The translations under genes and the position numbers were made by a program. A stretch of 64,000 bases of DNA from Streptomyces griseicoloratus (lineage in GTDB: Bacteria > Actinomycetota > Actinomycetes > Streptomycetales > Streptomycetaceae). Shown here one piece after another: positions 27,558-34,727 of the stretch. The notes beneath the pieces are model-generated. The model was not told the DNA's origin, ran no database searches, and saw only the letters and a program-made list of their open reading frames with translations. The DNA lies in NCBI RefSeq assembly GCF_014534645.1, contig NZ_JACVQF010000219.1, positions 1 through 64,000 of the forward strand, given 5' to 3'. Numbering within the stretch: the first letter of the stretch is position 1; each line of letters begins with the position of its first letter.

Positions 27558-27583
27558 GGGCCCTGCACGGGTGTGCAGGACCC
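27558..27583 (-). terminator. stem-loop behind the SDR gene
   Basis: GGGCCCTGCAC (27558-27568) pairs with GTGCAGGACCC (27573-27583) with one mismatch and a 4-base loop, 31 bases after the SDR stop on the minus strand. Confidence 0.6.
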
Positions 27584-27614
27584 TGCGCCGGATGAGCGCC
27601 GGTCGTTTTCGGCC

Positions 27615-28445
27615 TCAGTCGTCGAAGGCGGTGGCCCGGGTGCGCTTCTCCCATGCCTCGACGTCCGCGCGGACCCGGTCGAGGTGGCCGAGAACCGCTC
27701 CGACGCCGTCGTCGCCGAGCGGCAGCCGCAGCGGGGTGTGCTCGGCCGCCAGCGCCTCCAGGATGACCGCGGCCGCCTTGGCCGGGTCGCCGGGCTGGGT
27801 GCCGTCGCCGCCGGTGACGAACCCGCGGGTCTCGCTGACCTTGGCGTACACGCCGCTGTCGGCGCTGAGCCCGGCGCGGCCGGCCTCGAACAGGCCGGTG
27901 CGGAACGCGCCGGGCTCGACGATCAGCACCTTGATGCCGAAGTCCCGCACCTCGTCCGCCAGCCCCTCGGACATGCCCTCCAACGCGAACTTCGTCGCGC
28001 TGTACGCCGAGAAGCCCGCGAAGGACATCTGCCCGCCCATGCTGCTCATCTGCACGATCGCGCCGGTCCGCCGCTCCCGCATGTGCGGCAGCACCGCCCG
28101 CGTCAGCGCGGCCGGCCCGAAGACGTGCACGTCGAACAGGGCACGCAGCTCCTCCTCGCCCGTCTCCTCCAAGGCGCCGACGTGTGTGCGGCCCGCGTTG
28201 TTGACCAGGACGTCGATCCGCCCGTGCCGCGCCACCACGTCCCGTACCGCGGCCTCGGCGGCGGCCGTGTCGGCGACGTCGAGGCGCAGGGCCTCCACCT
28301 GGTCCGGGTGAGCGGCCACCAGGTCCTCCAGCGCCTCGGGCCGCCGCGCCGCACCGACCACCACGTCGCCGTCGGCCAGCGCCGCCTCGGCGATCGCCCG
28401 CCCGAAACCGCTGCTCGCGCCCGTGACCAGCCACACCTTGTTCAT
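27615..28445 (-). CDS. short-chain dehydrogenase/reductase
   Basis: A classical SDR oxidoreductase of 276 residues. The NAD(P)-binding TGASSGFG motif is at the N terminus, NNAG near residue 85, and the catalytic YSATK with an upstream Ser (QMSSMGG) is intact. The AARR stretch after the second strand suggests NADP. Physiological substrate unknown. ATG at 28445. It is divergent from a LysR regulator with 96 bases between, a layout in which the LysR protein usually controls the enzyme gene. Confidence 0.92.
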   Translation of the reverse strand: MNKVWLVTGASSGFGRAIAEAALADGDVVVGAARRPEALEDLVAAHPDQVEALRLDVADTAAAEAAVRDVVARHGRIDVLVNNAGRTHVGALEETGEEELRALFDVHVFGPAALTRAVLPHMRERRTGAIVQMSSMGGQMSFAGFSAYSATKFALEGMSEGLADEVRDFGIKVLIVEPGAFRTGLFEAGRAGLSADSGVYAKVSETRGFVTGGDGTQPGDPAKAAAVILEALAAEHTPLRLPLGDDGVGAVLGHLDRVRADVEAWEKRTRATAFDD

Positions 28446-28541
28446 TGCCGACTCCTCGTGTGCCGTTGGCTCCCTCTGCGCCAACCACCCTGCCGGGAAA
28501 GCGGGTTGCCGGTCCAAGACCCACGCTGATAACCATCGGTC

Positions 28542-29459
28542 ATGACCACCGACGTCCATGTGCGGGACCTGCGCTACTTCGCCACCGTGGCCGAGGAACT
28601 GCACTTCACCCGGGCGGCCGAGCGGCTGTACGTCTCCCAGCCGGCGCTGAGCAAGCAGATCCGGGCGCTGGAGCGGCAGTTGGGCGTCGAGCTGTTCCGC
28701 CGCGAGCCACGGGGCGTGACGCTCACCGACGCGGGGGCGGCCCTGCTGCCGCACGCACGGCGCGTCCTGGCCGACTGGTCCGAGGGGGCGGCGGCCGTGG
28801 ACGCGCTGCGGGCGGCTCGGCACGGCACACTGGTGGTCGGGATGAGCACCAGCCCCGGCCGCGGCGGACTGCTGCCCGCGATCCGCTCGCGCTTCACCGC
28901 GGCGCATCCGGAGGCGGTCCTGCGACTGCGCCAGGTGAGCTGGGACGACCCGACGGCGGGCCTGGCGGACGGTTCGACGGACGTGGCCTTCGTCTGGCTC
29001 CCGCTGCCCGACGCCGGCCGCTACGCGTGGACCGTGGTCGCCGAGGAGCCCCGCCTGATCGCCCTCCCCGACACCCACCCCCTCGCGGCCCACGCGGAAC
29101 TCGACTTCACGGACCTGGCCGACGAGCCGTTCCTCGCCCTGCCGCCGGACGCGGGCGTGCTGCGCGACTTCTGGCTGGCCCTGGACGAACGGCTCGCCCT
29201 GGACGGAGGCGCCGGCCGCCCGCCCCGCATCGGCGCCGAGATCGCCGGCACCGAGGAGACCTACGAGGCGCTCGTCGCGGGCCTCGGCATCTGCTTCGTG
29301 GCCGAGGGCAACGCCCCGCTGATCACCCTGGGCGGCGTCACCACCCGCCCGGTGCGCGGCCTGGGCCCCAGCCGCTACGCCCTCGCCTGGCGCCGGGAGG
29401 ACGCCGGGCGGCCGCTGGTGCGGGCGTACGCGCAGGCGTGCCGGCGGGTGGTGGCGTAA
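28542..29459 (+). CDS. LysR-family transcriptional regulator
   Basis: A LysR-type regulator of 305 residues: the N-terminal winged helix spans about 8-66 (RAAERLYVSQPALSKQIRALE, then GVELFRREPRGVTLTDAG), followed by the periplasmic-binding-like effector domain (from about 92). It is transcribed away from the SDR gene and probably controls it; the shared 96-base gap should hold its operators, though I could not fix a T-N11-A box. The ATG at 28542 starts right after GATAACCATCGGTC. Confidence 0.93.
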   Translation: MTTDVHVRDLRYFATVAEELHFTRAAERLYVSQPALSKQIRALERQLGVELFRREPRGVTLTDAGAALLPHARRVLADWSEGAAAVDALRAARHGTLVVGMSTSPGRGGLLPAIRSRFTAAHPEAVLRLRQVSWDDPTAGLADGSTDVAFVWLPLPDAGRYAWTVVAEEPRLIALPDTHPLAAHAELDFTDLADEPFLALPPDAGVLRDFWLALDERLALDGGAGRPPRIGAEIAGTEETYEALVAGLGICFVAEGNAPLITLGGVTTRPVRGLGPSRYALAWRREDAGRPLVRAYAQACRRVVA

Positions 29460-29547
29460 GGACGGGGGCCTCAGACACCTCGGGGGTGCTCACCGGACAC
29501 CGGCGGCGGGCAGGGGAGTGCGCCGCCGCCGGGTCCTCTGCCGGGGT

Positions 29548-30267
29548 TCAGCAGGGTCCGAGATCCTGCCAGACGCCCCACTCGCCGGTGGTGCCGGGCT
29601 CCTCGCCCTGCGTCCACCACTTGGCCTTCCAGTTGTGGCCCTCCCAGGCGACGGTGTCGCCGCCGGAGTAGGCGGTGCCGGAGCCCCAGGTGGGCGAGGT
29701 GCACTCGCCCGGGTCGCCCGGGTCGCCCGGGTCACCGGGGTCGCCCGAGCCGCCGCCGATGTTCACGTCGATGCAGGCGTAGAACGCGTTGGCGGTGTCG
29801 GCGACGTTCCAGACGGCCAGGACCTTCTGCCGACCGGTGATGTCGCCGAAGTTCACCTGGTGGCTGACGGTCGCGGGGGGCCGGGCGCCGCCGTCGTTGA
29901 ACTCCGCCACCTTGCGGCCGCCGACGAAGTACTGCCAGGTGCTGGTGGCGTGGCGTGCCGTCAGGTTCCAGGTGAAGGCGGTCGTGCTGCCGACCGCGGT
30001 GGCCCGCCAGGGCTTGCTGTCGTCGTCGAGCTCGGCGAACTGCGCGTTGCCGCCGCTGCAACTGCGCAGCCCCTTCGGCCCCTCGACGCTCTGCGGCTCG
30101 TACTTGATCTGACCGCAGTCGACGATTCCCGCGGCGCACTGGGCCTGCCTGCTCAGCGGTGCGGAGACATAGCCGTGCGCACTGGCCGTGCCGGCCGGAA
30201 GGCTCACCGCGAGGAGGGGGGCGATCCCCGCCCCGATCACGGCGGCCAGTCGTCTCTTCGCGCTCAT
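29548..30267 (-). CDS. AA10 lytic polysaccharide monooxygenase with CBM5/12-like module
   Basis: A secreted copper enzyme of 239 residues that cleaves chitin oxidatively. The signal peptide ends in ASA, exposing His31 (HGYVSAPLSRQAQC) as the N-terminal member of the histidine brace; the second His is in ARHATSTWQYF. After the AA10 domain (31-172) comes a GDPGDPGDPGDP linker and a C-terminal module of about 50 residues rich in Trp (GTAYSGGDTVAWEGHNWKAK), a CBM5/12 chitin-binding type. AAGGAG lies six bases before the ATG. DasR-type operators and a promoter lie upstream, which fits chitin/GlcNAc control. Confidence 0.95.
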   Translation of the reverse strand: MSAKRRLAAVIGAGIAPLLAVSLPAGTASAHGYVSAPLSRQAQCAAGIVDCGQIKYEPQSVEGPKGLRSCSGGNAQFAELDDDSKPWRATAVGSTTAFTWNLTARHATSTWQYFVGGRKVAEFNDGGARPPATVSHQVNFGDITGRQKVLAVWNVADTANAFYACIDVNIGGGSGDPGDPGDPGDPGECTSPTWGSGTAYSGGDTVAWEGHNWKAKWWTQGEEPGTTGEWGVWQDLGPC

Positions 30268-30458
30268 GTCAACTCCTTCGCTGTCGAGGCCGTTGCCGGG
30301 CGGGTGGCGACCGCGGCCGGCGCGCCCGCACTCGCGCCACCCGTGGCCTCGTCGGTCGGGGGGCGGGTCAAGACCTCCGCGGCCCCTGGCGAGGGTCGCA
30401 GCCGCGCGTTTCCCGGCGTGCGCTCTCGGCCGTGGACCGGCGGCCAGGGCCGTGACTT

Positions 30459-30472
30459 AAGGTCTAGACCTT
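30459..30472. promoter_or_regulatory. DasR-type operator (dre), site 1
   Basis: AAGGTCTAGACCTT, a perfect 14-bp palindrome matching the core TGGTCTAGACCA known for DasR sites in Streptomyces chitin genes. It lies 22 bases from site 2 and downstream of the predicted AA10 promoter, where binding would block transcription. Confidence 0.85.
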
Positions 30473-30480
30473 CTTGACTC

Positions 30481-30494
30481 TTGGTCTAGACCTT
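30481..30494. promoter_or_regulatory. DasR-type operator (dre), site 2
   Basis: TTGGTCTAGACCTT, same core as site 1 and centred two helical turns away. It overlaps the predicted -10 of the AA10 promoter. Confidence 0.85.
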
Positions 30495-30517
30495 AGCCAT
30501 CGACGGGGTTCCGTCAA
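30490..30517 (-). promoter_or_regulatory. promoter of the AA10 monooxygenase gene
   Basis: On the minus strand TTGACG (30517-30512) and TAAGGT (30495-30490) are separated by 16 bases, a fair sigma70-type (HrdB) promoter. The -10 lies within the second DasR-type operator. It leaves a leader of about 215 bases. Confidence 0.6.
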
Positions 30518-30566
30518 GGGGTTGGGACGCAGTGGAGTGCCACGCCCGGCCTTCTCTCGATTGGTC

Positions 30567-30595
30567 TGGACATGACCGACCTCCCTCGCTAGCTT
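30567..30595 (+). promoter_or_regulatory. candidate promoter of the DoxX gene
   Basis: TGGACA (30567-30572) and TAGCTT (30590-30595) are 17 bases apart on the plus strand. Transcription would start about 30602, directly ahead of the third DasR-type operator. Confidence 0.45.
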
Positions 30596-30605
30596 CGAGT
30601 GAGAG

Positions 30606-30619
30606 TTGGTCTAGACCTG
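30606..30619. promoter_or_regulatory. DasR-type operator (dre), site 3
   Basis: TTGGTCTAGACCTG with the same GGTCTAGACC core, placed just downstream of the predicted DoxX-gene start point rather than near the AA10 promoter. This suggests that the DoxX gene is under the same control. Confidence 0.75.
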
Positions 30620-30730
30620 CATCGCATGAGCGCCTCGCCCGGCCCGGCTCCATGAGCGCCGCATCGCGCGCTGCCGGCCGCGGCGCCCCTTCCCCACCTC
30701 GCACCCCACCGAGAATCCACGGGAGCACCC

Positions 30731-31216
30731 ATGAGAAACGGCACGCCGGCCAGCCCGCTCGACGGCCTGCTGGGCAGAGGCACGGACCATGCCATCGGAC
30801 TGTTCAGGATGGTGACGGGGTTCCTGTTCGCCTGCCACGGCGCCGCCACCCTCTTCGACGTCCTCGGTGGTGCGTACGGCGGCACACCGGCCTTCGGCGA
30901 CTGGCCGAGCTGGTGGGCGGCGGTCATCCAACTGGCCGGCGGCGGCCTGGTGTTCGCCGGCGTCGGCACCCGTGCGGCCGCCGTGGTGTGCTCGGGGTCC
31001 ATGGCCTACGCCTACTTCGTCGAGCACCAGCCCGAGGCACTGTTCCCGATCGAGAACGGCGGCGAGGCGGCCGCCATGTTCTGCTGGTCGTTCCTGCTCA
31101 TCGCCGCCCTGGGCCCCGGCAGATGGGCGCTGGCACCCGTACTCGCCCGCTCCCGGCGCCCGGCGGACACGACCGCGCGGGGAGAGCAGGACGAGGCGAC
31201 CACGTCCGCACGCTGA
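30731..31216 (+). CDS. DoxX-family membrane protein
   Basis: A four-helix membrane protein of 161 residues (helices about 22-40, 60-80, 84-104, 112-132), DoxX family, typical phrases being GLFRMVTGFLFACHGAATLFD and GGLVFAGVGTRAAAVV. Members are linked to redox or thiol homeostasis; no activity can be assigned from sequence. The region upstream shares DasR-type operators with the divergent AA10 gene, which would make it a GlcNAc-responsive gene. A hairpin follows and isolates it from the biosynthetic operon. Confidence 0.85.
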   Translation: MRNGTPASPLDGLLGRGTDHAIGLFRMVTGFLFACHGAATLFDVLGGAYGGTPAFGDWPSWWAAVIQLAGGGLVFAGVGTRAAAVVCSGSMAYAYFVEHQPEALFPIENGGEAAAMFCWSFLLIAALGPGRWALAPVLARSRRPADTTARGEQDEATTSAR

Positions 31217-31259
31217 CCTGTCGGGCGACCGCCGCCGACGACACCGAGGACGAGGCGGA

Positions 31260-31291
31260 GCCCCCCGGAAGTCCTGGTCCTGCCGGGGGGC
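31260..31291 (+). terminator. stem-loop behind the DoxX gene
   Basis: GCCCCCCGG (31260-31268) pairs perfectly with CCGGGGGGC (31283-31291), loop 14 bases, 43 bases after the DoxX stop. No U-tract. Confidence 0.55.
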
Positions 31292-31487
31292 CGGAGCGTC
31301 AGGAGCCCGGCCGGCCCACGGGAGCGCGCGACACGACACCTTCCTGCCATCCGCGTTGCTCCGCCGGACCGCGCGCCAGTACGACTTGTACGCGCCGGAT
31401 GGATCCGGGTACGGCCGCTCCAGCGGGCGACGCCCTGTCCGTCGGTGTTTCGCGGCGACAGGCAGGGCGCATCATCAGGGGGCCGGG

Positions 31488-32870
31488 ATGGCAGGGACGG
31501 ACGTGAGCACGCTGCCCGTCAGGCAGGTGCGGCACGACAGCGGCGTGCTCTGCGCGCCCACCACGCCGCCGAGGAGACTGCCCGGGATCGGCGACCTCCT
31601 CAAGCTGCGGTCGAACCTGCTGAACGCCATCCAGTACGCCGCCCAGGACGGGAGCGAGCTCTCGTACTTCGCCGTCGGCCCCAAGCGCATGGTCTTCGTC
31701 AACCGGAGCACCGCGGCCGACGTCGTCCTCTCCGACATCCACACCTTCGGCAAGCCGAACGCCGAGAACCCGCTGCGGCTGGTACTCGGGGACGGGTTGA
31801 TCAGCAATCCGTACCACGACCAGTGGCTACGGCGGCGCAGGGCCCTCCAGCCCATGTACAGCCGCCCCGGCCTGGCCGGGATGCGGCAGAAGATGGCCGA
31901 CGTGATCGGCGAGCACACCGCGCGCTGGGAGGGCCGCGACCGCACGGAGCTGCGCGTCCACGAGGACATGCTGTCCTTCGCCCTGGACATCGTGGCCAGG
32001 TGCATGTTCAGCCGGTCCGGCGACACGGTGTCCGGCGTCCTCACGCCGGGAACGATCTCCTTCCTCCTGGAGTTCGTCGAGCGCCGCCTCCGGATGCCGC
32101 TGTCCTTGCCGGTCGGCGTGCCCAGCCGGCGGAACCGGGAGTTCACCGCGACCATGCGGGGCCTGGACGACCTCGTCCACCGGCTCATCAGGGAACGGCG
32201 CAGAACCGGTGAACGGCACGGCGACCTGCTGGACCTCCTCCTGGAGGCCAGGGTCGGCGACGCCGCGGAGCCGTTGACCGACGTGGAGGTCAGGGACGAG
32301 GTGCTGACCACGTTCGTCGCCGCGTACGAGACCACGGCCAGTGCGCTGACGTGGATCCTGTATCTGCTGGCCTGCTATCCGGACGTTCAGCGGAGCGTCC
32401 GGGAAGAGGTGCGCTCGGCCGCGCCGCCCACCACGGGGGAACGGCAGGGGAGCACGCTTCTGGAATGCGTCATCAATGAGGGGATGCGGCTCTTTCCTCC
32501 GTCCCCGACCATTCCCCGGCAGGTCGGCAAGGACGTGTTCATCGGCTCGTCCGAGATCCCCAAGGGGTCCTTCGTGATGCTCAACGTGGCCGCCATCCAC
32601 CGGGACCCGGCCGTCTGGGAACGGCCCGACGCATTCCTGCCGGAGCGTTTCATGAACGGTGTCCCCGGAAAGGGACGGTTCCTTCCCTTCGGCGCCGGTG
32701 CCCACATGTGCATCGGCAAGGGGTTCGCCATGATGGAGATGAGCATGCTGCTGGCGAGCATTCTCGACAAGTTCGAGATATCACAGCGGGACTCCACCGG
32801 TCCCGCCCCCAGGGCGATGCTCACTCTGCGGCCTCGTGAAGGTTTCCGGCTGACTCTCACCCGTATCTGA
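31488..32870 (+). CDS. cytochrome P450, first gene of biosynthetic operon
   Basis: A P450 monooxygenase of 460 residues. The I-helix oxygen-binding motif reads AAYETTAS, the K-helix ExxR is in NEGMRL, and the heme loop FGAGAHMCIG puts the ligand at Cys408. The layout near the N terminus (GDGLISNPYHDQWLRRRRAL) resembles terpene/fatty-acid type bacterial P450s more than the peptidyl-carrier type, so it may oxidise a prenyl chain; that is inference. Ferredoxin partner genes are absent here. ATG at 31488 follows AGGGGG by six bases; a much longer upstream reading is not real. The UbiA gene follows after 63 bases. Confidence 0.9.
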   Translation: MAGTDVSTLPVRQVRHDSGVLCAPTTPPRRLPGIGDLLKLRSNLLNAIQYAAQDGSELSYFAVGPKRMVFVNRSTAADVVLSDIHTFGKPNAENPLRLVLGDGLISNPYHDQWLRRRRALQPMYSRPGLAGMRQKMADVIGEHTARWEGRDRTELRVHEDMLSFALDIVARCMFSRSGDTVSGVLTPGTISFLLEFVERRLRMPLSLPVGVPSRRNREFTATMRGLDDLVHRLIRERRRTGERHGDLLDLLLEARVGDAAEPLTDVEVRDEVLTTFVAAYETTASALTWILYLLACYPDVQRSVREEVRSAAPPTTGERQGSTLLECVINEGMRLFPPSPTIPRQVGKDVFIGSSEIPKGSFVMLNVAAIHRDPAVWERPDAFLPERFMNGVPGKGRFLPFGAGAHMCIGKGFAMMEMSMLLASILDKFEISQRDSTGPAPRAMLTLRPREGFRLTLTRI

Positions 32871-32933
32871 CCCCTTACCACTTCGGGTGCACATCCGCCG
32901 GAGGCGGCACCATTTCACGAGAGAGGCTTGGCC

Positions 32934-33959
32934 ATGCGAGGCATGACCCGTTTCAACGCGGTGGTCAAAAACGTGCGTCCCCGTACGCTCCTGGTCAGCC
33001 CCCTGTCCTATTGCGTGGGCGTGGCCGTGGCCGGCCACCGCTTCGACCTCACGGTGCTGCTCGGTGTCCTCTTTCACGTGCTCGCCCCTCTGGCGGCCAA
33101 CGCCCACAACGCCGTGACCGACCTCGTGGAGGACGGCAGGAACGTACCGGGCCGGTTGAAGCTGGTCGAAACGGCCGGCGTGGGACTTCTCCAGAGGGTT
33201 CTGTACGCAAGCCTGGGCATCATGCTGGTGCTCTCGCTGGTGATCTCGTTCGCGCAGACCCTCCTGTGGGTGTTCAGCGTTTTCCTCGTGCTCGGTTACT
33301 CGTCGCCGAGGTTCCGTCTGAAGGGCCGTCCGGTCACCGGTATGGCGGTCTTCTCGATGGCGGTCACGGAGCCCTACATCGCCGGTGCGCTGCTCGGTGA
33401 CTCGTGGTGGGAGATCCCCCGGTACGACACCTATCAGCCGGTCGTTCTCGGGGTGTTCCTGTTCTGCTGGTACTTCGCCAAGGGCATCATGAAGAACGTC
33501 CCCGACTACGCGGGGGACAAGGCGGCCGGCCTGCGGACCATTCCGGTGCTCCTGCCGTCGCAGCTCGCGGGCGCCTGGGTCGCCGCCGCGGCGACCACCC
33601 TGGTGTACGCCGCTTTCCCGGTGCTCGTTCTCCTCACCGATACGCCTGACCGGCTGGTTTATGCGGGGGTCATGGTGATCCCGGCCGTGGCTAACATGAT
33701 CTTCATGGTCCGGGCCCGGACGCCGGTCGAGTACAACCTGGTCGGCCAACGGGACATGTACGTGTCCGTGATCTTTCTCGGTCTTCTGCTCTTCGGGTTG
33801 CGGCCATCGGTCGGCACGGCGCTGATCGGGCTCCTCGCCGTCGCGGTCATGGCCGTGGTGGACCTGTCCGGTTCGGACTCCAGGGTGAGTCACCACATCG
33901 CCCGGGTTGATTCGGTTGATTCGGTAGTGGGCTCCAGTGGAGGAGGACGGAACAGGTGA
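32934..33959 (+). CDS. UbiA-family prenyltransferase
   Basis: An integral membrane aromatic prenyltransferase of 341 residues with about eight to nine helices. The first Asp-rich motif is N59-AVT-D63-LVE-D67 and the second is KNVPDYAGDKAAG (residues 187-199, Asp191 and Asp195), both needed for Mg-diphosphate binding; YSSPRFRLKGRP (122-133) is the typical cytoplasmic loop. The second motif is closest in form to homogentisate and quinone prenyltransferases (KD/N-xPDxxGD). It attaches an isoprenoid to an aromatic or quinoid acceptor; both partners are unknown here. GAGAGG lies seven bases before the ATG at 32934. It overlaps the methyltransferase gene by four bases (GTGA). Confidence 0.9.
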   Translation: MRGMTRFNAVVKNVRPRTLLVSPLSYCVGVAVAGHRFDLTVLLGVLFHVLAPLAANAHNAVTDLVEDGRNVPGRLKLVETAGVGLLQRVLYASLGIMLVLSLVISFAQTLLWVFSVFLVLGYSSPRFRLKGRPVTGMAVFSMAVTEPYIAGALLGDSWWEIPRYDTYQPVVLGVFLFCWYFAKGIMKNVPDYAGDKAAGLRTIPVLLPSQLAGAWVAAAATTLVYAAFPVLVLLTDTPDRLVYAGVMVIPAVANMIFMVRARTPVEYNLVGQRDMYVSVIFLGLLLFGLRPSVGTALIGLLAVAVMAVVDLSGSDSRVSHHIARVDSVDSVVGSSGGGRNR

Positions 33960-34663
33960 CGAGTGATCGCGCACGTCGTGGCAAGGGCTCCGAAGTACAC
34001 GGGATCTTCCAGAAGATCGCCGGATACTACGACCGGATGAACTTCGTCATGACGCTGGGCCGCCATGAGAAGTGGTGCCGGGAAGTGGCCGCGCGTGTCG
34101 CACCCGTCCGGGGCGGACAGCTGCTCGACCTGGCCACGGGTACGGGTGTGATCGCTCTGGAGGCGGCCCGCAGACACCCCACCGTCACGGTGACCGGCGT
34201 CGACTTCTCGGAGGAGATGCTGCGCCGGGCCAAGGCCAAACCCGGGGCCGGCGCGGTGCGCTGGCAGCACGCGGACGCGGCCAGTCTGCCGTTCGAGGAC
34301 GAGTTCTTCGACGGGATCACCGAGGGTTACCTCCTCAGGAACGTCGAGGACCTGGACCGGGTGCTCCGCGAACAACACCGGGTCCTCAAACCGGGCGGGC
34401 GCCTCGTGATCCTGGAGACGTGCCCCCCGAGCGGCCTGGTGGAGCCGGTCATGAAGTGGGGAATGCGCGTCGTCGTCCCGCTGCTGGGGCAGGTCGTGGC
34501 GCGCGACCGGTCGTCCTACAGCTATCTCGAATCCAGCACACGCGCCTTCGAATCACCGCAGAGCATCGCCGGGGCGCTGCGCGGACTCGGGTTCAAGGAC
34601 ATCGGGTGGCGCAAGAAGTTCTTCGGTACGAACGTCATTCTGTGGGCCACCAAGGGGGATTGA
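33956..34663 (+). CDS. UbiE/MenG-like SAM methyltransferase
   Basis: A class I SAM-dependent methyltransferase of 235 residues, in the UbiE/COQ5 family that C-methylates prenylated quinols. SAM-binding motif I is LDLATGTGVIALEA (57-70); the family signature region with YYDRMNFVMTLGRHEKW and the C-terminal KKFFGTNVILWATK are recognisable. The chromosomal MenG for menaquinone is expected elsewhere, and this copy is translationally coupled to the UbiA gene, so it most likely methylates the prenylated product of that enzyme. The GTG start overlaps the previous stop. Confidence 0.88.
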   Translation: MTSDRARRGKGSEVHGIFQKIAGYYDRMNFVMTLGRHEKWCREVAARVAPVRGGQLLDLATGTGVIALEAARRHPTVTVTGVDFSEEMLRRAKAKPGAGAVRWQHADAASLPFEDEFFDGITEGYLLRNVEDLDRVLREQHRVLKPGGRLVILETCPPSGLVEPVMKWGMRVVVPLLGQVVARDRSSYSYLESSTRAFESPQSIAGALRGLGFKDIGWRKKFFGTNVILWATKGD

Positions 34664-34727
34664 CGGTGCCGGCGGCGGCAGCCCACCGACGCACCGGGCC
34701 TTCTCGGTGGACCTAGGGGGAGATCTC

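Larger units (their letters stand above)
30268..30730. other. divergent control region between the AA10 gene and the DoxX gene
   Basis: A 463-base region with no supported gene. It holds three perfect GGTCTAGACC palindromes, one degenerate copy (TTGGTCTGGACATG, 30561-30574) and outward promoters on both strands, listed separately. Confidence 0.85.

Noticed and set aside
24709-28311. Open frame of about 1200 codons spanning serpin, subtilase and SDR genes
   Set aside because: It crosses three real genes with recognisable domains; the translation is Gly/Arg-rich without any motif.
30867-31487. N-terminal extension of the first P450 to 667 codons
   Set aside because: The extension overlaps the DoxX gene in another frame; a good ribosome site precedes the ATG at 31488.
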